From an uncultured bacterium (GTDB taxonomy: Bacteria; Atribacterota; Atribacteria; Atribacterales; Caldatribacteriaceae), in assembly GCA_937922705.1 (NCBI GenBank), contig CALAIW010000039.1:1-46598 (forward strand): a stretch of 46,598 nt of DNA, written 5' to 3'. The translations under genes and the position numbers were made by a program. Of this stretch, positions 31,816 to 41,027 are shown one piece after another. The notes below the pieces were generated by a model, which saw only the letters and a program-made list of their open reading frames with translations, was not told where the DNA came from and made no database searches. Each line of letters begins with the position of its first letter. The stretch's first letter is position 1.

Positions 31816-32495
31816 ACCTCCACAGCCTTTCCATTGCGGCTTTCAACTACCTCTCTAAAGAATTTTCGCAACTGTTGCTCATTCCCCAGAATATAGATGA
31901 TATCGCCCTTAAGGAGTACCTCGTCAGCAGAAGGGGAAACACGGTATTCGTCACCCCTTTTAATGGCTAAAACGGTAACACCGTACCGGTTCCGCAGTTG
32001 AGCTTTTCCAAGGGATACCCCGTGGAGAACAGCAGGAAGCCTTACCTCAACAACGTTATACCCCGGAAAAAGTTCTTCAGTTCGAATAGCATTTGGAAAG
32101 GCAAGCGTCTTTGCCACTTTAAGCGCCATATCCCGTTCAGGAAAGATAACGCGATCAGCTCCGATTTTCTCAAGTATCTTCCCGTGCATCTCATTAATAG
32201 CTCGAGCCACGATGAAGGGAACTCCAAGCTCTTTTACCGCAAGAGTGGTAAGAACACTCGACTGAATGTCATTACCAATGCTCACAATAGCCACATCAAA
32301 GTTTCTCACTCCTAAGGCCTCAAGAACTCGTTCATCAGTCGTATCTGCTTGAACAACTTCGGTAATCTTGCCTGCCATCTCTTTTACAGGATCCTCATCA
32401 ATGTCTACACCAAGGACCGTAAATCCTTGTTGATACAGGGCAATGGCAATACTGCTCCCGAAAATTCCTAACCCAAAGACAGCAAATTGTCTCAT
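31812..32495 (-). CDS. TrkA/KtrA potassium uptake regulatory protein
   Basis: 227 residues: an RCK-N Rossmann domain with the nucleotide loop FGLGIFGSSIA (residues 7-17) and the acid GVDIDE, then an RCK-C domain ending near residue 220. This cytosolic ring gates a KtrB/TrkH-type potassium channel in response to ADP/ATP or NAD. No channel subunit gene is adjacent, which is common since KtrA genes can be separate. It lies between a FlK-like thioesterase and DUF89 in the same operon. Confidence 0.93.
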   Translation of the reverse strand: MRQFAVFGLGIFGSSIAIALYQQGFTVLGVDIDEDPVKEMAGKITEVVQADTTDERVLEALGVRNFDVAIVSIGNDIQSSVLTTLAVKELGVPFIVARAINEMHGKILEKIGADRVIFPERDMALKVAKTLAFPNAIRTEELFPGYNVVEVRLPAVLHGVSLGKAQLRNRYGVTVLAIKRGDEYRVSPSADEVLLKGDIIYILGNEQQLRKFFREVVESRNGKAVEV

Positions 32496-32502
32496 TGCCT
32501 TA

Positions 32503-32919
32503 TCAAGCCTCGCTCTTTACTCCCCTTGACTTTGACTCAAGGCGCTTCATGAACCACTCCCTATTCACCACAAAGCGTTCAAGACGTCCCTCTCCAACCT
32601 TTTCAACCTCGTCAAAGGCCTCGGCTTCAAAAACGAGACGGTTCCGGTAAATTTCAACAAGCGTAGCTCGAGCGGTTACTTTCATACCCCTTGGGGTTGC
32701 AGCAATGTGGGAGATGCTAATCCTTGTGCCTACACTGACATATCCCTCAGGAAGGTGGTGTTTCACTGCCTCGTGGGCAGCATTGTCCATAAGCGACACA
32801 AGCATTGGAGTTGCAAAAGCAGGGACCATATCAGGATCGAAACGGTCAGCAGTACTTTCATCGGTCACCACCATGCTCGCTACCCCCGTCAGGCCAACGC
32901 GCAGCGTGTTCGCCTTCAT
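32503..32919 (-). CDS. FlK-like hotdog thioesterase
   Basis: 138 residues from ATG 32917-32919 with GGGAGGAG at 10 bases; the open frame upstream to 32979 runs over the end of ftsH. The chain fits the fluoroacetyl-CoA thioesterase-like hotdog family: [31 protein letters not shown] and [18 protein letters not shown], the last matching the TxVxxxHxAPT region with the catalytic His. Homologs outside Streptomyces act on unknown acyl-CoAs. It overlaps ftsH by 62 bases, an unusually long overlap. Function by family only. Confidence 0.83.
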   Translation of the reverse strand: MKANTLRVGLTGVASMVVTDESTADRFDPDMVPAFATPMLVSLMDNAAHEAVKHHLPEGYVSVGTRISISHIAATPRGMKVTARATLVEIYRNRLVFEAEAFDEVEKVGEGRLERFVVNREWFMKRLESKSRGVKSEA

Positions 32920-34756
32920 GGATTTTTTCTCCTCCCTTAGACGAACTCTCATCCTGAGGTATATCGAGGATGCGCTCAATATCCTCTCTCCCCAGGACTT
33001 CTTTCTCCATAAGCTCTTTTGCCAGTGCGTCCAGTTTATCCCGATACCTCATAATAATATCCTTTGCCCGCTCGTACGCCTGGTCAATAAGTGCCCGAAC
33101 CTCCTTATCAATGGCATAGGCAATCTCCTCGCTGTAGTTTCGATCTTCAGCAATGTCCCGCCCAAGAAAAACCTCCTTATGCTTTCTACCCAAAGTAAGG
33201 GGACCAAGGAGCTCGCTCATGCCATACTCGCAGACCATTTCCCGAGCAATTTCTGTAGCCTTCTTTAAATCATCGTGAGCCCCAGTAGTGATATCTCTGA
33301 AAACAACTTCCTCCGCTACGCGTCCTCCAAGGAGAATGGAAAGCCGCGCAAGAAGCTCTTGCTTGGTAAGGAGGTAACGATCCTCTGTAGGTAACTGCAA
33401 CGTATACCCCAAAGCAACACCACCACGGGGAATGATGGAAATTTTGTGCACTGGATCACTATTGGGGAGAACTTTTGCTACGAGAGCATGTCCAGCCTCG
33501 TGATAGGCAATGATACGTTTTTCTCGCTCACTGATAATAACGTGCTTTCTTTCCGGACCAGCGATAACCTTATCAATTGCTTCCTCGAAATCCTCCATTT
33601 CGATAACATCCTTTCCCTTACGAGCAGCGAGAATAGCTGCCTCATTCACCAGATTCGCAAGGTCCGCTCCCACAAACCCTGGAGTGCGACGAGCAAGAAC
33701 CTCAAGATTCACATCTTTTCCTAAAGGCTTGCCTCGAACATGAACCCGGAGAATTGCTTCCCGTCCTCGAACGTCAGGCTGCGGCACAGCAATACGCCGG
33801 TCGAATCTCCCAGGGCGAAGAAGGGCTGGATCCAGGATATCTGGGCGATTCGTAGCAGCAATGAGAATAACACCTTGGTTAGGGTCAAACCCGTCCATTT
33901 CCACAAGGAGTTGATTCAATGTCTGTTCCCGCTCATCATGTCCTCCACCAAGCCCTGCACCCCGGTGGCGACCAACAGCATCAAGTTCATCTACAAAAAC
34001 AATGCAAGGAGCGTTTCTTTTAGCGTTGGCAAAGAGATCTCGAACTCGCGCCGCTCCAACCCCAACAAACATTTCAACGAAATCAGAACCACTGATACTA
34101 AAGAAAGGAACACCTGCCTCTCCTGCAATAGCCCTGGCGAGGAGGGTTTTACCCGTTCCCGGAGGACCATAAAGCAGGACACCCCTTGGTATACGAGCAC
34201 CAATCTTCTGAAACTTTCGGGGGTTTTTGAGAAAGTCAACAACCTCCTTAAGCTCTTCTTTTACTTCGTCAATTCCTGCAACATCGTCGAAAGTCACTTT
34301 GACCTTTTCCGGATCCACCATTTTTGCTCTGCTCTTCACAAACGAGGCAACTTTGCTCCCACCTTGGATCTGCTGGAGAAGAAAAATCCAGACCACAATA
34401 AGAAGAAGAGTGGGAAAGAGAGAACTCAAAATTCGTGTCCACCAAGATGGTTCAACCGGTGGACGAGCTTCAATTTCCACGTTTTGATTCCGAAGAATGC
34501 GAATGAGCTCAGGATCCTCCGGGGCATACGTGGTGAAGCGGGTTCCATCGTACATTTGCCCACTGATACTTCGGTCAGCAATGACTACCTTTCGGACGAC
34601 TCCACGCTGCACCGCATCAAGAAACTGACTGTACGTCAATACTTGAGGTGGAGCCTCTCTCTGCATGAGAGAGGTTACCAGAGAGATAACGATAATAAGA
34701 AAGAGAAGATAGAAACCAAGATTTCGATAAAATCTGCCACCAGGAATATTGTTCAT
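32858..34756 (-). CDS. ftsH: ATP-dependent zinc metalloprotease FtsH
   Basis: 632 residues. Membrane segments at about 12-30 and 110-128 flank a small periplasmic domain; the AAA+ module has Walker A GPPGTGKT (197-204), DELDA (256-260, usually DEIDA) and the ring motif [21 protein letters not shown]; the protease has HEAGH at 419-423 and the third zinc ligand farther on. It degrades membrane and short-lived cytosolic proteins. ATGA overlap with hpt upstream. Its C-terminus runs 62 bases into the thioesterase gene, ending in an extension rich in Gly/His/Asp after [10 protein letters not shown]. Confidence 0.98.
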   Translation of the reverse strand: MNNIPGGRFYRNLGFYLLFLIIVISLVTSLMQREAPPQVLTYSQFLDAVQRGVVRKVVIADRSISGQMYDGTRFTTYAPEDPELIRILRNQNVEIEARPPVEPSWWTRILSSLFPTLLLIVVWIFLLQQIQGGSKVASFVKSRAKMVDPEKVKVTFDDVAGIDEVKEELKEVVDFLKNPRKFQKIGARIPRGVLLYGPPGTGKTLLARAIAGEAGVPFFSISGSDFVEMFVGVGAARVRDLFANAKRNAPCIVFVDELDAVGRHRGAGLGGGHDEREQTLNQLLVEMDGFDPNQGVILIAATNRPDILDPALLRPGRFDRRIAVPQPDVRGREAILRVHVRGKPLGKDVNLEVLARRTPGFVGADLANLVNEAAILAARKGKDVIEMEDFEEAIDKVIAGPERKHVIISEREKRIIAYHEAGHALVAKVLPNSDPVHKISIIPRGGVALGYTLQLPTEDRYLLTKQELLARLSILLGGRVAEEVVFRDITTGAHDDLKKATEIAREMVCEYGMSELLGPLTLGRKHKEVFLGRDIAEDRNYSEEIAYAIDKEVRALIDQAYERAKDIIMRYRDKLDALAKELMEKEVLGREDIERILDIPQDESSSKGGEKIHEGEHAARWPDGGSEHGGDR

Positions 34757-35325
34757 CCGCCCTGACCCTTTCCTTCCCTTTGAGCATCACTGTAGTACTC
34801 CGGTCTCAAGACAAAGATAAAGGGATAGTTCCGGTACCGTTCTGCATAGTCTAAACCATATCCCACCACAAAGCAATTGGGGATTTCAAACCCCAGATAG
34901 TCGATGCGCAAGTCCTGAACAACTCTCCTTTCCGGCTTGCTCAAAAGTGCACAAATCCGAAGACTTGCCGGTCCTCTTGTAGAGAGGACTTCCTTAAGAT
35001 GCCGCAGGGTCAAACCTGTATCTACAATGTCCTCAACAATGAGGACATGACGACCAGTTATAGGTTTGTCAAGATCCTTGAGAATACGTACAATACCGCT
35101 TGTTTCACACTCATCCCCATAACTCGATATCGACATAAAATCAACACTCAAAGGAACACGAATATTCCTGACAAGATCAGCCATAAAGATAAAGGCACCA
35201 CGTAACACCCCTACCACCCGGAGTTCCGTACCCTGATAATCCCTGGTTATGGCTGACCCAAGCTCCCGGACTCTCTTTTGAATATCCTCTTCGGTGATGA
35301 GTATTCTCTCAATAAACTCCTCCAC
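34753..35325 (-). CDS. hpt: hypoxanthine phosphoribosyltransferase
   Basis: 190 residues from GTG 35323-35325, directly after the tilS stop and preceded by AAGGGGTGA; the longer open frame to 35352 overlaps tilS and is not needed. [14 protein letters not shown] is the PPi loop, [12 protein letters not shown] the flexible loop and [14 protein letters not shown] the PRPP motif, in family order. It recycles hypoxanthine and guanine to IMP and GMP. The order tilS-hpt-ftsH is the same as in B. subtilis. Confidence 0.96.
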   Translation of the reverse strand: MEEFIERILITEEDIQKRVRELGSAITRDYQGTELRVVGVLRGAFIFMADLVRNIRVPLSVDFMSISSYGDECETSGIVRILKDLDKPITGRHVLIVEDIVDTGLTLRHLKEVLSTRGPASLRICALLSKPERRVVQDLRIDYLGFEIPNCFVVGYGLDYAERYRNYPFIFVLRPEYYSDAQREGKGQGG

Positions 35326-35329
35326 CCTT

Positions 35330-36694
35330 TCACCCCTTGTACCGCCATACACTTACATGAAGAACACGCTTGCTATTTTCCTGAACTCGTACTCTTTCGT
35401 CAAGAGCCAGCCCAGGAACCCAGAGAATCTTATTTGCATCGCAAAGAATGGGAAGCGCCTTCCTCCACTCTCGGGGAATTCCCCACTTCTCGAAGAACTC
35501 TTTGAGCTTCCGATTGCCCCCTTCCCATACTATCCGATCCCCCTCACGAAAATTTCGCAAAACAAAAGGAGGAGAACACTTCTCAAAATCAAGCATTGTC
35601 TGCCAGCACTCCTGATGACTACAAGAAGGGGGCTCAAAACGCGCCTCGAGAGTAATACCAAGGTCGGAAAAAGCATATTTCCCAGGAAAATCAAGAGAAA
35701 AACTCCAATAGGGCATATCGACAAGGGGAAGGGGAGACAACAAAGCCCAAAGGTATCCTTCGCGAACAAAAACTCGGACCTTCCCCGGAAGCACAACCTC
35801 GCCCTTTCGTTGCTCTACGAGACGAAGCACATCCTTTACCTGGCTTCTTGTAACATCCCAGAGTGTTCCTCGTGCTTCCTTGAGAAATTTTCGAATCGCC
35901 CAGGAACGTTTTCCAGGAGGAAGGAGTATAAGGTCATCAAGAGAAACACCTGTGGTCCCGTTCTCCTTCGTAAGAGAAAGCTCGATATCCTCCTCGGATT
36001 GCATAAACTCTTGAACATTGAGAGAAAGTCGAACAAGAGCTTCTAAAACCCGAGGGTTCACCTCTTGAAGAAGAGGGAGAATTCTATGGCGAATTCGGTT
36101 TCGCAAAAATGCGGGGTCAAAGTTCGAGCTATCCTCAACGAAAGAGATACCCTCCTCTTCGAGAAACTTGCGAACCTCTGAGCGCCAGACCCCAAGGAGT
36201 GGCCGAACATAAAGGTCATCTTTTACCTTCATGCCACAAAGTCCCGAAAGGCCCGTTCCCCGGATGATATTCATGAGAACCGTCTCTGCCTGGTCATCCA
36301 AGGTATGTCCCAGGGCTACAGATGAAGCTCCATACCTTTTAGCGTACTCCTCCAAGAGGTTATACCGAATGGTACGAGCTGCTTCTTCAAGAGAAAGTCC
36401 TGAAGACTTATGAAACGAGATAACATTACTCCGCTCCACAATAATGGGAAGACTATGTTCTTGTGCCCACTGGAGACAGAAAGCTTCATCCCGCTCTGAC
36501 TCTTTTCCCCGAAGCCCGTGATTCAGATGAAAGAGAACAAGTTCAATGTCAAGAAGCGGTCTAAGGCGATAGAGTGTCTCGGCAAGAGCGGTTGAGTCCG
36601 GTCCTCCAGAGAAGGCAACAAGCACAACACTTCGAGGAGCAAGGAGGGAGTACTCCTCAATAAACTTGAGTACCTTACGCTCAAACGTATGCAC
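35330..36694 (-). CDS. tilS: tRNA(Ile)-lysidine synthase
   Basis: 454 residues. The N-terminal PP-loop ATPase has SGGPDSTALAETL near residues 29-41, HLNHGLRGKESERDE, LGHTLDDQAETVLMNIIRGTG and RPLLGVWRSEVRKFL; the rest contains the TilS substrate domain and the small C-terminal domain. It makes lysidine at C34 of the CAU anticodon of tRNA-Ile2, so AUA is read. GTG start with AAGGG. Encoded just downstream of tRNA-Met(CAT) and upstream of hpt and ftsH. Confidence 0.97.
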   Translation of the reverse strand: MHTFERKVLKFIEEYSLLAPRSVVLVAFSGGPDSTALAETLYRLRPLLDIELVLFHLNHGLRGKESERDEAFCLQWAQEHSLPIIVERSNVISFHKSSGLSLEEAARTIRYNLLEEYAKRYGASSVALGHTLDDQAETVLMNIIRGTGLSGLCGMKVKDDLYVRPLLGVWRSEVRKFLEEEGISFVEDSSNFDPAFLRNRIRHRILPLLQEVNPRVLEALVRLSLNVQEFMQSEEDIELSLTKENGTTGVSLDDLILLPPGKRSWAIRKFLKEARGTLWDVTRSQVKDVLRLVEQRKGEVVLPGKVRVFVREGYLWALLSPLPLVDMPYWSFSLDFPGKYAFSDLGITLEARFEPPSCSHQECWQTMLDFEKCSPPFVLRNFREGDRIVWEGGNRKLKEFFEKWGIPREWRKALPILCDANKILWVPGLALDERVRVQENSKRVLHVSVWRYKG

Positions 36695-36713
36695 TGCTCA
36701 ACCCTTCACAACC

Positions 36714-36789
36714 TGGTGGCGGTGCAGGGATTCGAACCCCGGCACTCCGGGTATGAGCCGGATGCTCTAACCAACTGAGCTACACCGCC
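36714..36789 (-). tRNA. tRNA-Met (CAT), elongator type
   Basis: 76 bases including CCA (36714-36716). Acceptor GGCGGTG/CACCGCC, D-arm GCTC/GAGC, anticodon stem TCCGG/CCGGA with loop CTCATAC, so anticodon CAT. The first seven bases pair fully, which is not true of initiator tRNAs (they have a mismatch at 1-72). The sequence is close to elongator tRNA-Met of Firmicutes rather than tRNA-Ile2, although tilS lies next to it. Confidence 0.9.
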
Positions 36790-36801
36790 ACCCACTTATT
36801 T

Positions 36802-36829
36802 ATTATACCGAGGACACACGAAAATACAA
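36802..36829 (-). promoter_or_regulatory. promoter of the tRNA-Met-tilS-hpt-ftsH operon
   Basis: Minus-strand -35 TTGTAT (36824-36829), 16-base spacer, perfect -10 TATAAT (36802-36807). No terminator stands between the tRNA and tilS, so the mRNA genes probably follow the tRNA in one transcript. Confidence 0.65.
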
Positions 36830-36836
36830 GAACCCC

Positions 36837-36866
36837 CTGACCGGGTGCCCATCAAGATAGTATACT
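36837..36866 (+). promoter_or_regulatory. ttuA promoter
   Basis: -35 CTGACC (36837-36842), 18-base spacer, -10 TATACT (36861-36866), divergent from the tRNA promoter. The start site falls after 36870, which rules out the longer ttuA frame beginning at 36845. Confidence 0.5.
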
Positions 36867-36895
36867 TAGAAGAAAAGACCTGGAGCGTGACACCC

Positions 36896-37834
36896 ATGAA
36901 ATGTAGCCGATGTGGTAAAGAGGCCTTCACCAAATTAAAACGCCACAACGCTGCTTTCTGCAAAGACTGCTTTGAACTCTTCTTTGAACGACAGGTAGAA
37001 GGAGCCATCCGGAGAAAGCAAATGTTTACGAAAAACGAACACGTTCTCATTGGGGTTTCAGGAGGAAAAGACAGTATGGCCTTGTGGTATTACCTCCACA
37101 AGGCTGGGTATAAGACCACAGGAGTTCACGTTTTTCTCGGGATTGGGAGGTACTCAGAGGAGTCGCGAAAAATCGTCGAGAGCTTTGCCCTTTCCCATGG
37201 TCTTTCCCTTAAGATTCTCAACGTTGCCGATTTTATCGGGCACTCTCTCCCCGAAGCCACCAAAAAACTCAAAGAGCGAGCACCGTGTTCCCTCTGTGGG
37301 AGTATAAAGCGGTACATTCTAAACAAATTTGCTGTGGAACAAGGTTTTACGGTGTATGCTACAGGACACAACCTTGATGACGAAGCAGCAACTCTTCTTG
37401 GAAACGTTCTCCACTGGCACATTGATTACCTTGCACACCAGGACCCCCACCTTCCGAGTCCCCATCCCAAAATGACTCGGAAAGTGAAGCCCTTTTATAC
37501 GCTAACTGAGGAGGAAATCATCCACTACGTTACGCTCCACAACATTCCCTTCATTCCCGAGCGGTGTCCTCTCTCGATAAAGGCCAAAAGCCTTGATTAT
37601 AAGGAAGTCCTGAATTCCCTTGAAGAGAAATCCCCTGGAACAAAACACATGTTTCTTCTGGGCTTTCTTGAGAAAGGAAAACAGTATTTCGCCAGAGAAT
37701 ATACTCCCCCACTCCTTAGAGAGTGTGAAAGGTGTGGTATGCCCACAACCAGAGATATATGTGCTTTTTGTCGGATTCTTGAAAAACTTAGGAACCAAGG
37801 GGTGAAGAACAGTGCGCATTCTCGCAGTGAATAG
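36896..37834 (+). CDS. ttuA: TtuA-type tRNA 2-thiolation enzyme
   Basis: 312 residues from ATG 36896. N-terminal zinc finger (C3, C6, C22, C25), PP-loop SGGKDS at 55-60, a [4Fe-4S] site from C131, C134 and C224 (compare C130, C133 and C222 in Thermus TtuA), and a C-terminal zinc finger (CERC, then CAFC). This is the layout of TtuA/TtcA group II (NcsA/CTU1-like) enzymes. In thermophiles TtuA makes 2-thio-ribothymidine at T54, which stabilises tRNA at high temperature; the sulfur carrier TtuB is not in the window. CTU1-like U34 thiolation is an alternative. The 3' end overlaps the kinase gene by 23 bases. Confidence 0.87.
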   Translation: MKCSRCGKEAFTKLKRHNAAFCKDCFELFFERQVEGAIRRKQMFTKNEHVLIGVSGGKDSMALWYYLHKAGYKTTGVHVFLGIGRYSEESRKIVESFALSHGLSLKILNVADFIGHSLPEATKKLKERAPCSLCGSIKRYILNKFAVEQGFTVYATGHNLDDEAATLLGNVLHWHIDYLAHQDPHLPSPHPKMTRKVKPFYTLTEEEIIHYVTLHNIPFIPERCPLSIKAKSLDYKEVLNSLEEKSPGTKHMFLLGFLEKGKQYFAREYTPPLLRECERCGMPTTRDICAFCRILEKLRNQGVKNSAHSRSE

Positions 37835-39026
37835 TGGAGGCTCATCTATTAAGTATGAACTTTTTGCAGTACACGATAATATAACGTCTCTTCTCAGGGG
37901 AAGCGTGAAACGACTCTACCGCCAGGATTCCTTTCTTGAACAAAGGTCGGAAAAGGGTGGCGTCCTTGAGAAGAGAATCCCAAACCTTGATCACGAAAAG
38001 GGACTTCATACTATGCTTGAGGCACTCACCGAAAGCGGTCACCTTAAAGATTTTTCTGAACTCGACGCCATAGGAATAAAACTCATTAACGGAGGCAAGA
38101 AAATTCGAGAAACACGTTTCATAGACCATGAAGTCATCGAAGCGCTCCGGGACCTATCCTCAGTGACTCCAGTACATAATCCACCTGCACTCCTTGCCAT
38201 TGATATCTTCCGCCGTATTGTTCCTCATATCCCGCTTGTAGGAGTTTTCGAAACAACTTTCCATATCTCCATTCCTCCTGCTCACCGGGTTTTTGGTCTC
38301 CCCTGGTCATTGAGTACAGAATACGGCCTTGAAAAGCTTGGTTTCCATGGAAATTCGTACCGGTATATAGCTGAGCGCTTAAGACAACTCACCCCTTCCT
38401 CTTCAAGGGTCGTAGCTTGCCATCTTGGGAGTGGTTGTAGTGTCTGCGCCATAAAAGACGGTAAATCTTTTGATATCTCAAGCAGCTTCACTCCTCAAAG
38501 TGGTGTCATTATGTCTACTCGTCCAGGGGACTTTGATCCTCAGGTGCTTCTTTACCTTGAGGAAAGGGTTGGACTTTCTCCAAAAGAGCTGAATAGCATC
38601 CTGGCTAAGGAATCAGGGCTTTATGGTATATCCGGAGTTAGCGGAGAATTGTGGGAAATTGAAAAAGCCGCCCAAGAAGGCAACGAGCAAGCACAACTTG
38701 CTGTTGACGTCTTTGTCTACCAGGTGAAAAAGTACATCGGAGGATTTGCTGCCCTTATGGGAGGCCTTGAGAGTCTCGTGTTTACTGGAGGTATTGGCGA
38801 AAACGATACATACATTAGAGAAAGAATTTGTGAAGGCTTGGAGTTTCTGGGTATCACTATTGATCCAGAGCTCAACAAGACCACTACAGGTGGTAAAGAA
38901 GGCAAAATCAGCCGTGGACCTTGCGAGGTGTGGGTAATCCCAACTTGGGAAGAGTTTATGATAGCTAGAGAGGTAGCAAACCTCCTCAGAAAAGAGGGAG
39001 GAATACCAGATGCCAAAAGGAGTTGA
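37812..39026 (+). CDS. acetate-kinase-family carboxylate kinase, divergent active site
   Basis: 404 residues of the acetate/propionate kinase fold, with NSGGSS at 7-12, VHNPPAL (H122), GFHG (H179), HLGSGCS, STRPGDFDP (R237) and the C-terminal EEFMIA Glu. Two positions that are catalytic in M. thermophila acetate kinase differ: R91 of HRVVHGG is Lys here (IKLINGG, K90) and D148 of VFDTAF is Glu (VFETTF, E147). The first His of HGG is Asn (N93). GTG start overlapping ttuA, with AAGGGGTG. No phosphotransacetylase gene is adjacent. Acetate kinase proper is possible but a different carboxylate, or weaker activity, is likely. Confidence 0.8.
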   Translation: MRILAVNSGGSSIKYELFAVHDNITSLLRGSVKRLYRQDSFLEQRSEKGGVLEKRIPNLDHEKGLHTMLEALTESGHLKDFSELDAIGIKLINGGKKIRETRFIDHEVIEALRDLSSVTPVHNPPALLAIDIFRRIVPHIPLVGVFETTFHISIPPAHRVFGLPWSLSTEYGLEKLGFHGNSYRYIAERLRQLTPSSSRVVACHLGSGCSVCAIKDGKSFDISSSFTPQSGVIMSTRPGDFDPQVLLYLEERVGLSPKELNSILAKESGLYGISGVSGELWEIEKAAQEGNEQAQLAVDVFVYQVKKYIGGFAALMGGLESLVFTGGIGENDTYIRERICEGLEFLGITIDPELNKTTTGGKEGKISRGPCEVWVIPTWEEFMIAREVANLLRKEGGIPDAKRS

Positions 39027-39453
39027 GTACCATCGTCAGGGATTTAACTGTGCCGAGTCTGTTCTGCTTGGACTCTGTGATCACCTGGGAATAGAAAATT
39101 CTCTTATTCCCAGAATTGCTACCGGTTTTGGAGGGGGTATAGGACATACAGGAAACATTTGCGGGGCTATCACCGGAGCTGTCATGGCTTTGGGTATACG
39201 CTTTGGAAGAGAAAACCCACAGGATAAAGACTCAAGAGACAGGCTCTACCTTTTAGTCGAGACTTTTCTTAAGGAAATTGAGGAAACCCTTGGGTACCTT
39301 GACTGTCTCAACCTCATCGGGGTTCGTCTCAACACAAAAGAGGGTCTCGAGAGATACCGAGAAGAAAACCTCCGACTCAAATGCCAACAAATTGTAGAAA
39401 CGGTCGAGAATATTGCCCGGCGATATCTTAGGGGGTCCACCTACTCTCGGTAG
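39010..39453 (+). CDS. C_GCAxxG_C_C family redox protein
   Basis: 147 residues of the small family named for its Cys pattern: FNCAESV (C14), GFGGGIGHTGNICGAITG (the GxCGAxxG core), and LDCLNLIG, with a fourth Cys in LKCQQIV. It is probably redox active and is often found next to oxidoreductases or transporters. ATG lies within the last codons of the kinase gene (17-base overlap), so translation is coupled. It is convergent with the fuculokinase gene, overlapping 13 bases. Function unknown. Confidence 0.88.
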   Translation: MPKGVEYHRQGFNCAESVLLGLCDHLGIENSLIPRIATGFGGGIGHTGNICGAITGAVMALGIRFGRENPQDKDSRDRLYLLVETFLKEIEETLGYLDCLNLIGVRLNTKEGLERYREENLRLKCQQIVETVENIARRYLRGSTYSR

Positions 39454-40943
39454 TGAGGCTCAAGAAGGCGCGGAACATTCGCATATCGCGCAAAGAGCTC
39501 ATCGTAAATTTCCCGATGAGGAGACGGCTCAAAAACCCGGGTGGTACGAGTGATATTCTCCTTTGCTTCCTTAAGACTTTTGGCGTGTCCTGTGCCCACC
39601 ATAGCAAAGAGTGCTGCTCCAAGAACAGTAGCCTCCTCACAAGATGTAACTACAATCGGAAGATTTAAGACATCCGCCCGAATGCGATTCCAAAGCTCGT
39701 TTTTTGAGCCTCCTCCCACAACCACGACTCGTCCTGGACGAAAACCAAAGGCTTCAAAAAGAGCGTCCACAGCCTGTCTAAGCTGGAACGAAAGTCCCTC
39801 AAAAACAGCTCTTGCAATCTGCCCACGACCAGTAGTAAGCCCCAGTCCAAGAATTGTTCCTTTTGTTCCATAGGGCTTAAGAGGACCCGAAGGCATAAAA
39901 GAAGGGATGAAAAAGACACCCTCCGCTCCAGGACCCACCGAAGAAGCAGCTTCAATAATACGGGTGTAAATATCCTGCTCATCTTTGCAATCAGCAAAGA
40001 GGTTGCGACGTACCCACTCTACGACACCACCAGCAATCATAAGCATCTGGGGATTCCAGAAACCCTTTTCGGCATCAAGTTCTACAAGCATACCCGTAGC
40101 AAAGGCTACCTCCGAATCTCGGAAAAAAGGAATCCGAAGGGCGGCAATTTCCCAAGTACCTGAGCTCAGAACAAGCTCGTTATCCTCTGCAAGAGACCCA
40201 ATAATGGCAAATTGGGTGTCATGCCCAGCAGAGGTTACTGGGGTTCCTTTCGGAATTCCAGTTTCTTCGCTTGCTTTTGCAGTTACCGTCCCGATAACTT
40301 CTCCGCTTTCCACCATCCTAGGAAAGAAATCAGAGCGGAGACCAGCAAGCGACAGAAGACGTTCTGACCATTTGCGCTCTTGAATATCAAACATCATTGT
40401 TGTGGACGCAGCGGTAAAATCCATGGTCATTTCCCCAGTGAGTCGAAAGTTCAAAAGTCCTGGCATCATAAGAAAATACTTTGCTTCATCTAGTGCCCTG
40501 GGGACATTTTCTCGGAGCCACAAAAGCCTAAGGAGTGTATTGAAGGGGATAACTTGGTAACCAGTAATCCGAAAAATCTCTCGGGCACTTATAAGTTCGG
40601 TAATCTTTTTTGACCACTTCTCGGTCCGAGAGCATTGCCAAGAGATGACCGGATACGTGAGGCTGCCATCCTCTCGCACTGGTGCGCCATCGGCTCCAAA
40701 GGTTGTTACCGAGACCGCTTGAACTTCACGGCCAATCGAAGCAACGATTTTCCCTGTAGCCTGACAAATCTTTCCCCATATCTCCTCAAGGTCCCATATA
40801 AGATAGTGCTCAGATCCCTCTTCACGTTTTGGAGCATTGGGAAAAGAAACAATGGAGAGAATGTTTCCTCGAGAGTCTAAAGCTACAGCCCTGATACTTG
40901 TCGCCCCACAGTCAAGTACCATAAAGTAACCCTGTTTCTTCAC
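39441..40943 (-). CDS. fucK: FGGY-family kinase, L-fuculokinase-like
   Basis: 500 residues, FGGY kinase fold. The N-terminal LDCGATSIRAVALD (residues 10-23), VTTFGADGAP, PVISWQC, AGHDTQFA, VLSSGTWEI and the C-terminal VVVVGGGSKNELWN match E. coli FucK motif by motif, so L-fuculokinase is the closest named relative. Catalytic Asp is in the GADGAP segment. GTG start with GGAGGG at 7 bases. It is the last gene of the long leftward operon, just after mtnA; fuculose-1-phosphate and 5-deoxyribulose-1-phosphate are cut by related aldolases, so the kinase may take part in such a deoxysugar route. No aldolase is in the window. Confidence 0.87.
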   Translation of the reverse strand: MKKQGYFMVLDCGATSIRAVALDSRGNILSIVSFPNAPKREEGSEHYLIWDLEEIWGKICQATGKIVASIGREVQAVSVTTFGADGAPVREDGSLTYPVISWQCSRTEKWSKKITELISAREIFRITGYQVIPFNTLLRLLWLRENVPRALDEAKYFLMMPGLLNFRLTGEMTMDFTAASTTMMFDIQERKWSERLLSLAGLRSDFFPRMVESGEVIGTVTAKASEETGIPKGTPVTSAGHDTQFAIIGSLAEDNELVLSSGTWEIAALRIPFFRDSEVAFATGMLVELDAEKGFWNPQMLMIAGGVVEWVRRNLFADCKDEQDIYTRIIEAASSVGPGAEGVFFIPSFMPSGPLKPYGTKGTILGLGLTTGRGQIARAVFEGLSFQLRQAVDALFEAFGFRPGRVVVVGGGSKNELWNRIRADVLNLPIVVTSCEEATVLGAALFAMVGTGHAKSLKEAKENITRTTRVFEPSPHREIYDELFARYANVPRLLEPHYRE

Positions 40944-41027
40944 ATTTCTTCCCTCCCCAGACCCAGAAAGCCCTGGAAAGATTCAAGGAAAACCACACAA
41001 TTCTCCCGCTGTAACAGGACACCCCTA

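Noticed and set aside
36714-36789. tRNA-Ile2 (lysidine-type CAT) because tilS is adjacent
   Set aside because: The sequence, the anticodon loop CTCATAC and the acceptor GGCGGTG are near those of Firmicute elongator tRNA-Met, not of tRNA-Ile2; gene order alone is not evidence.
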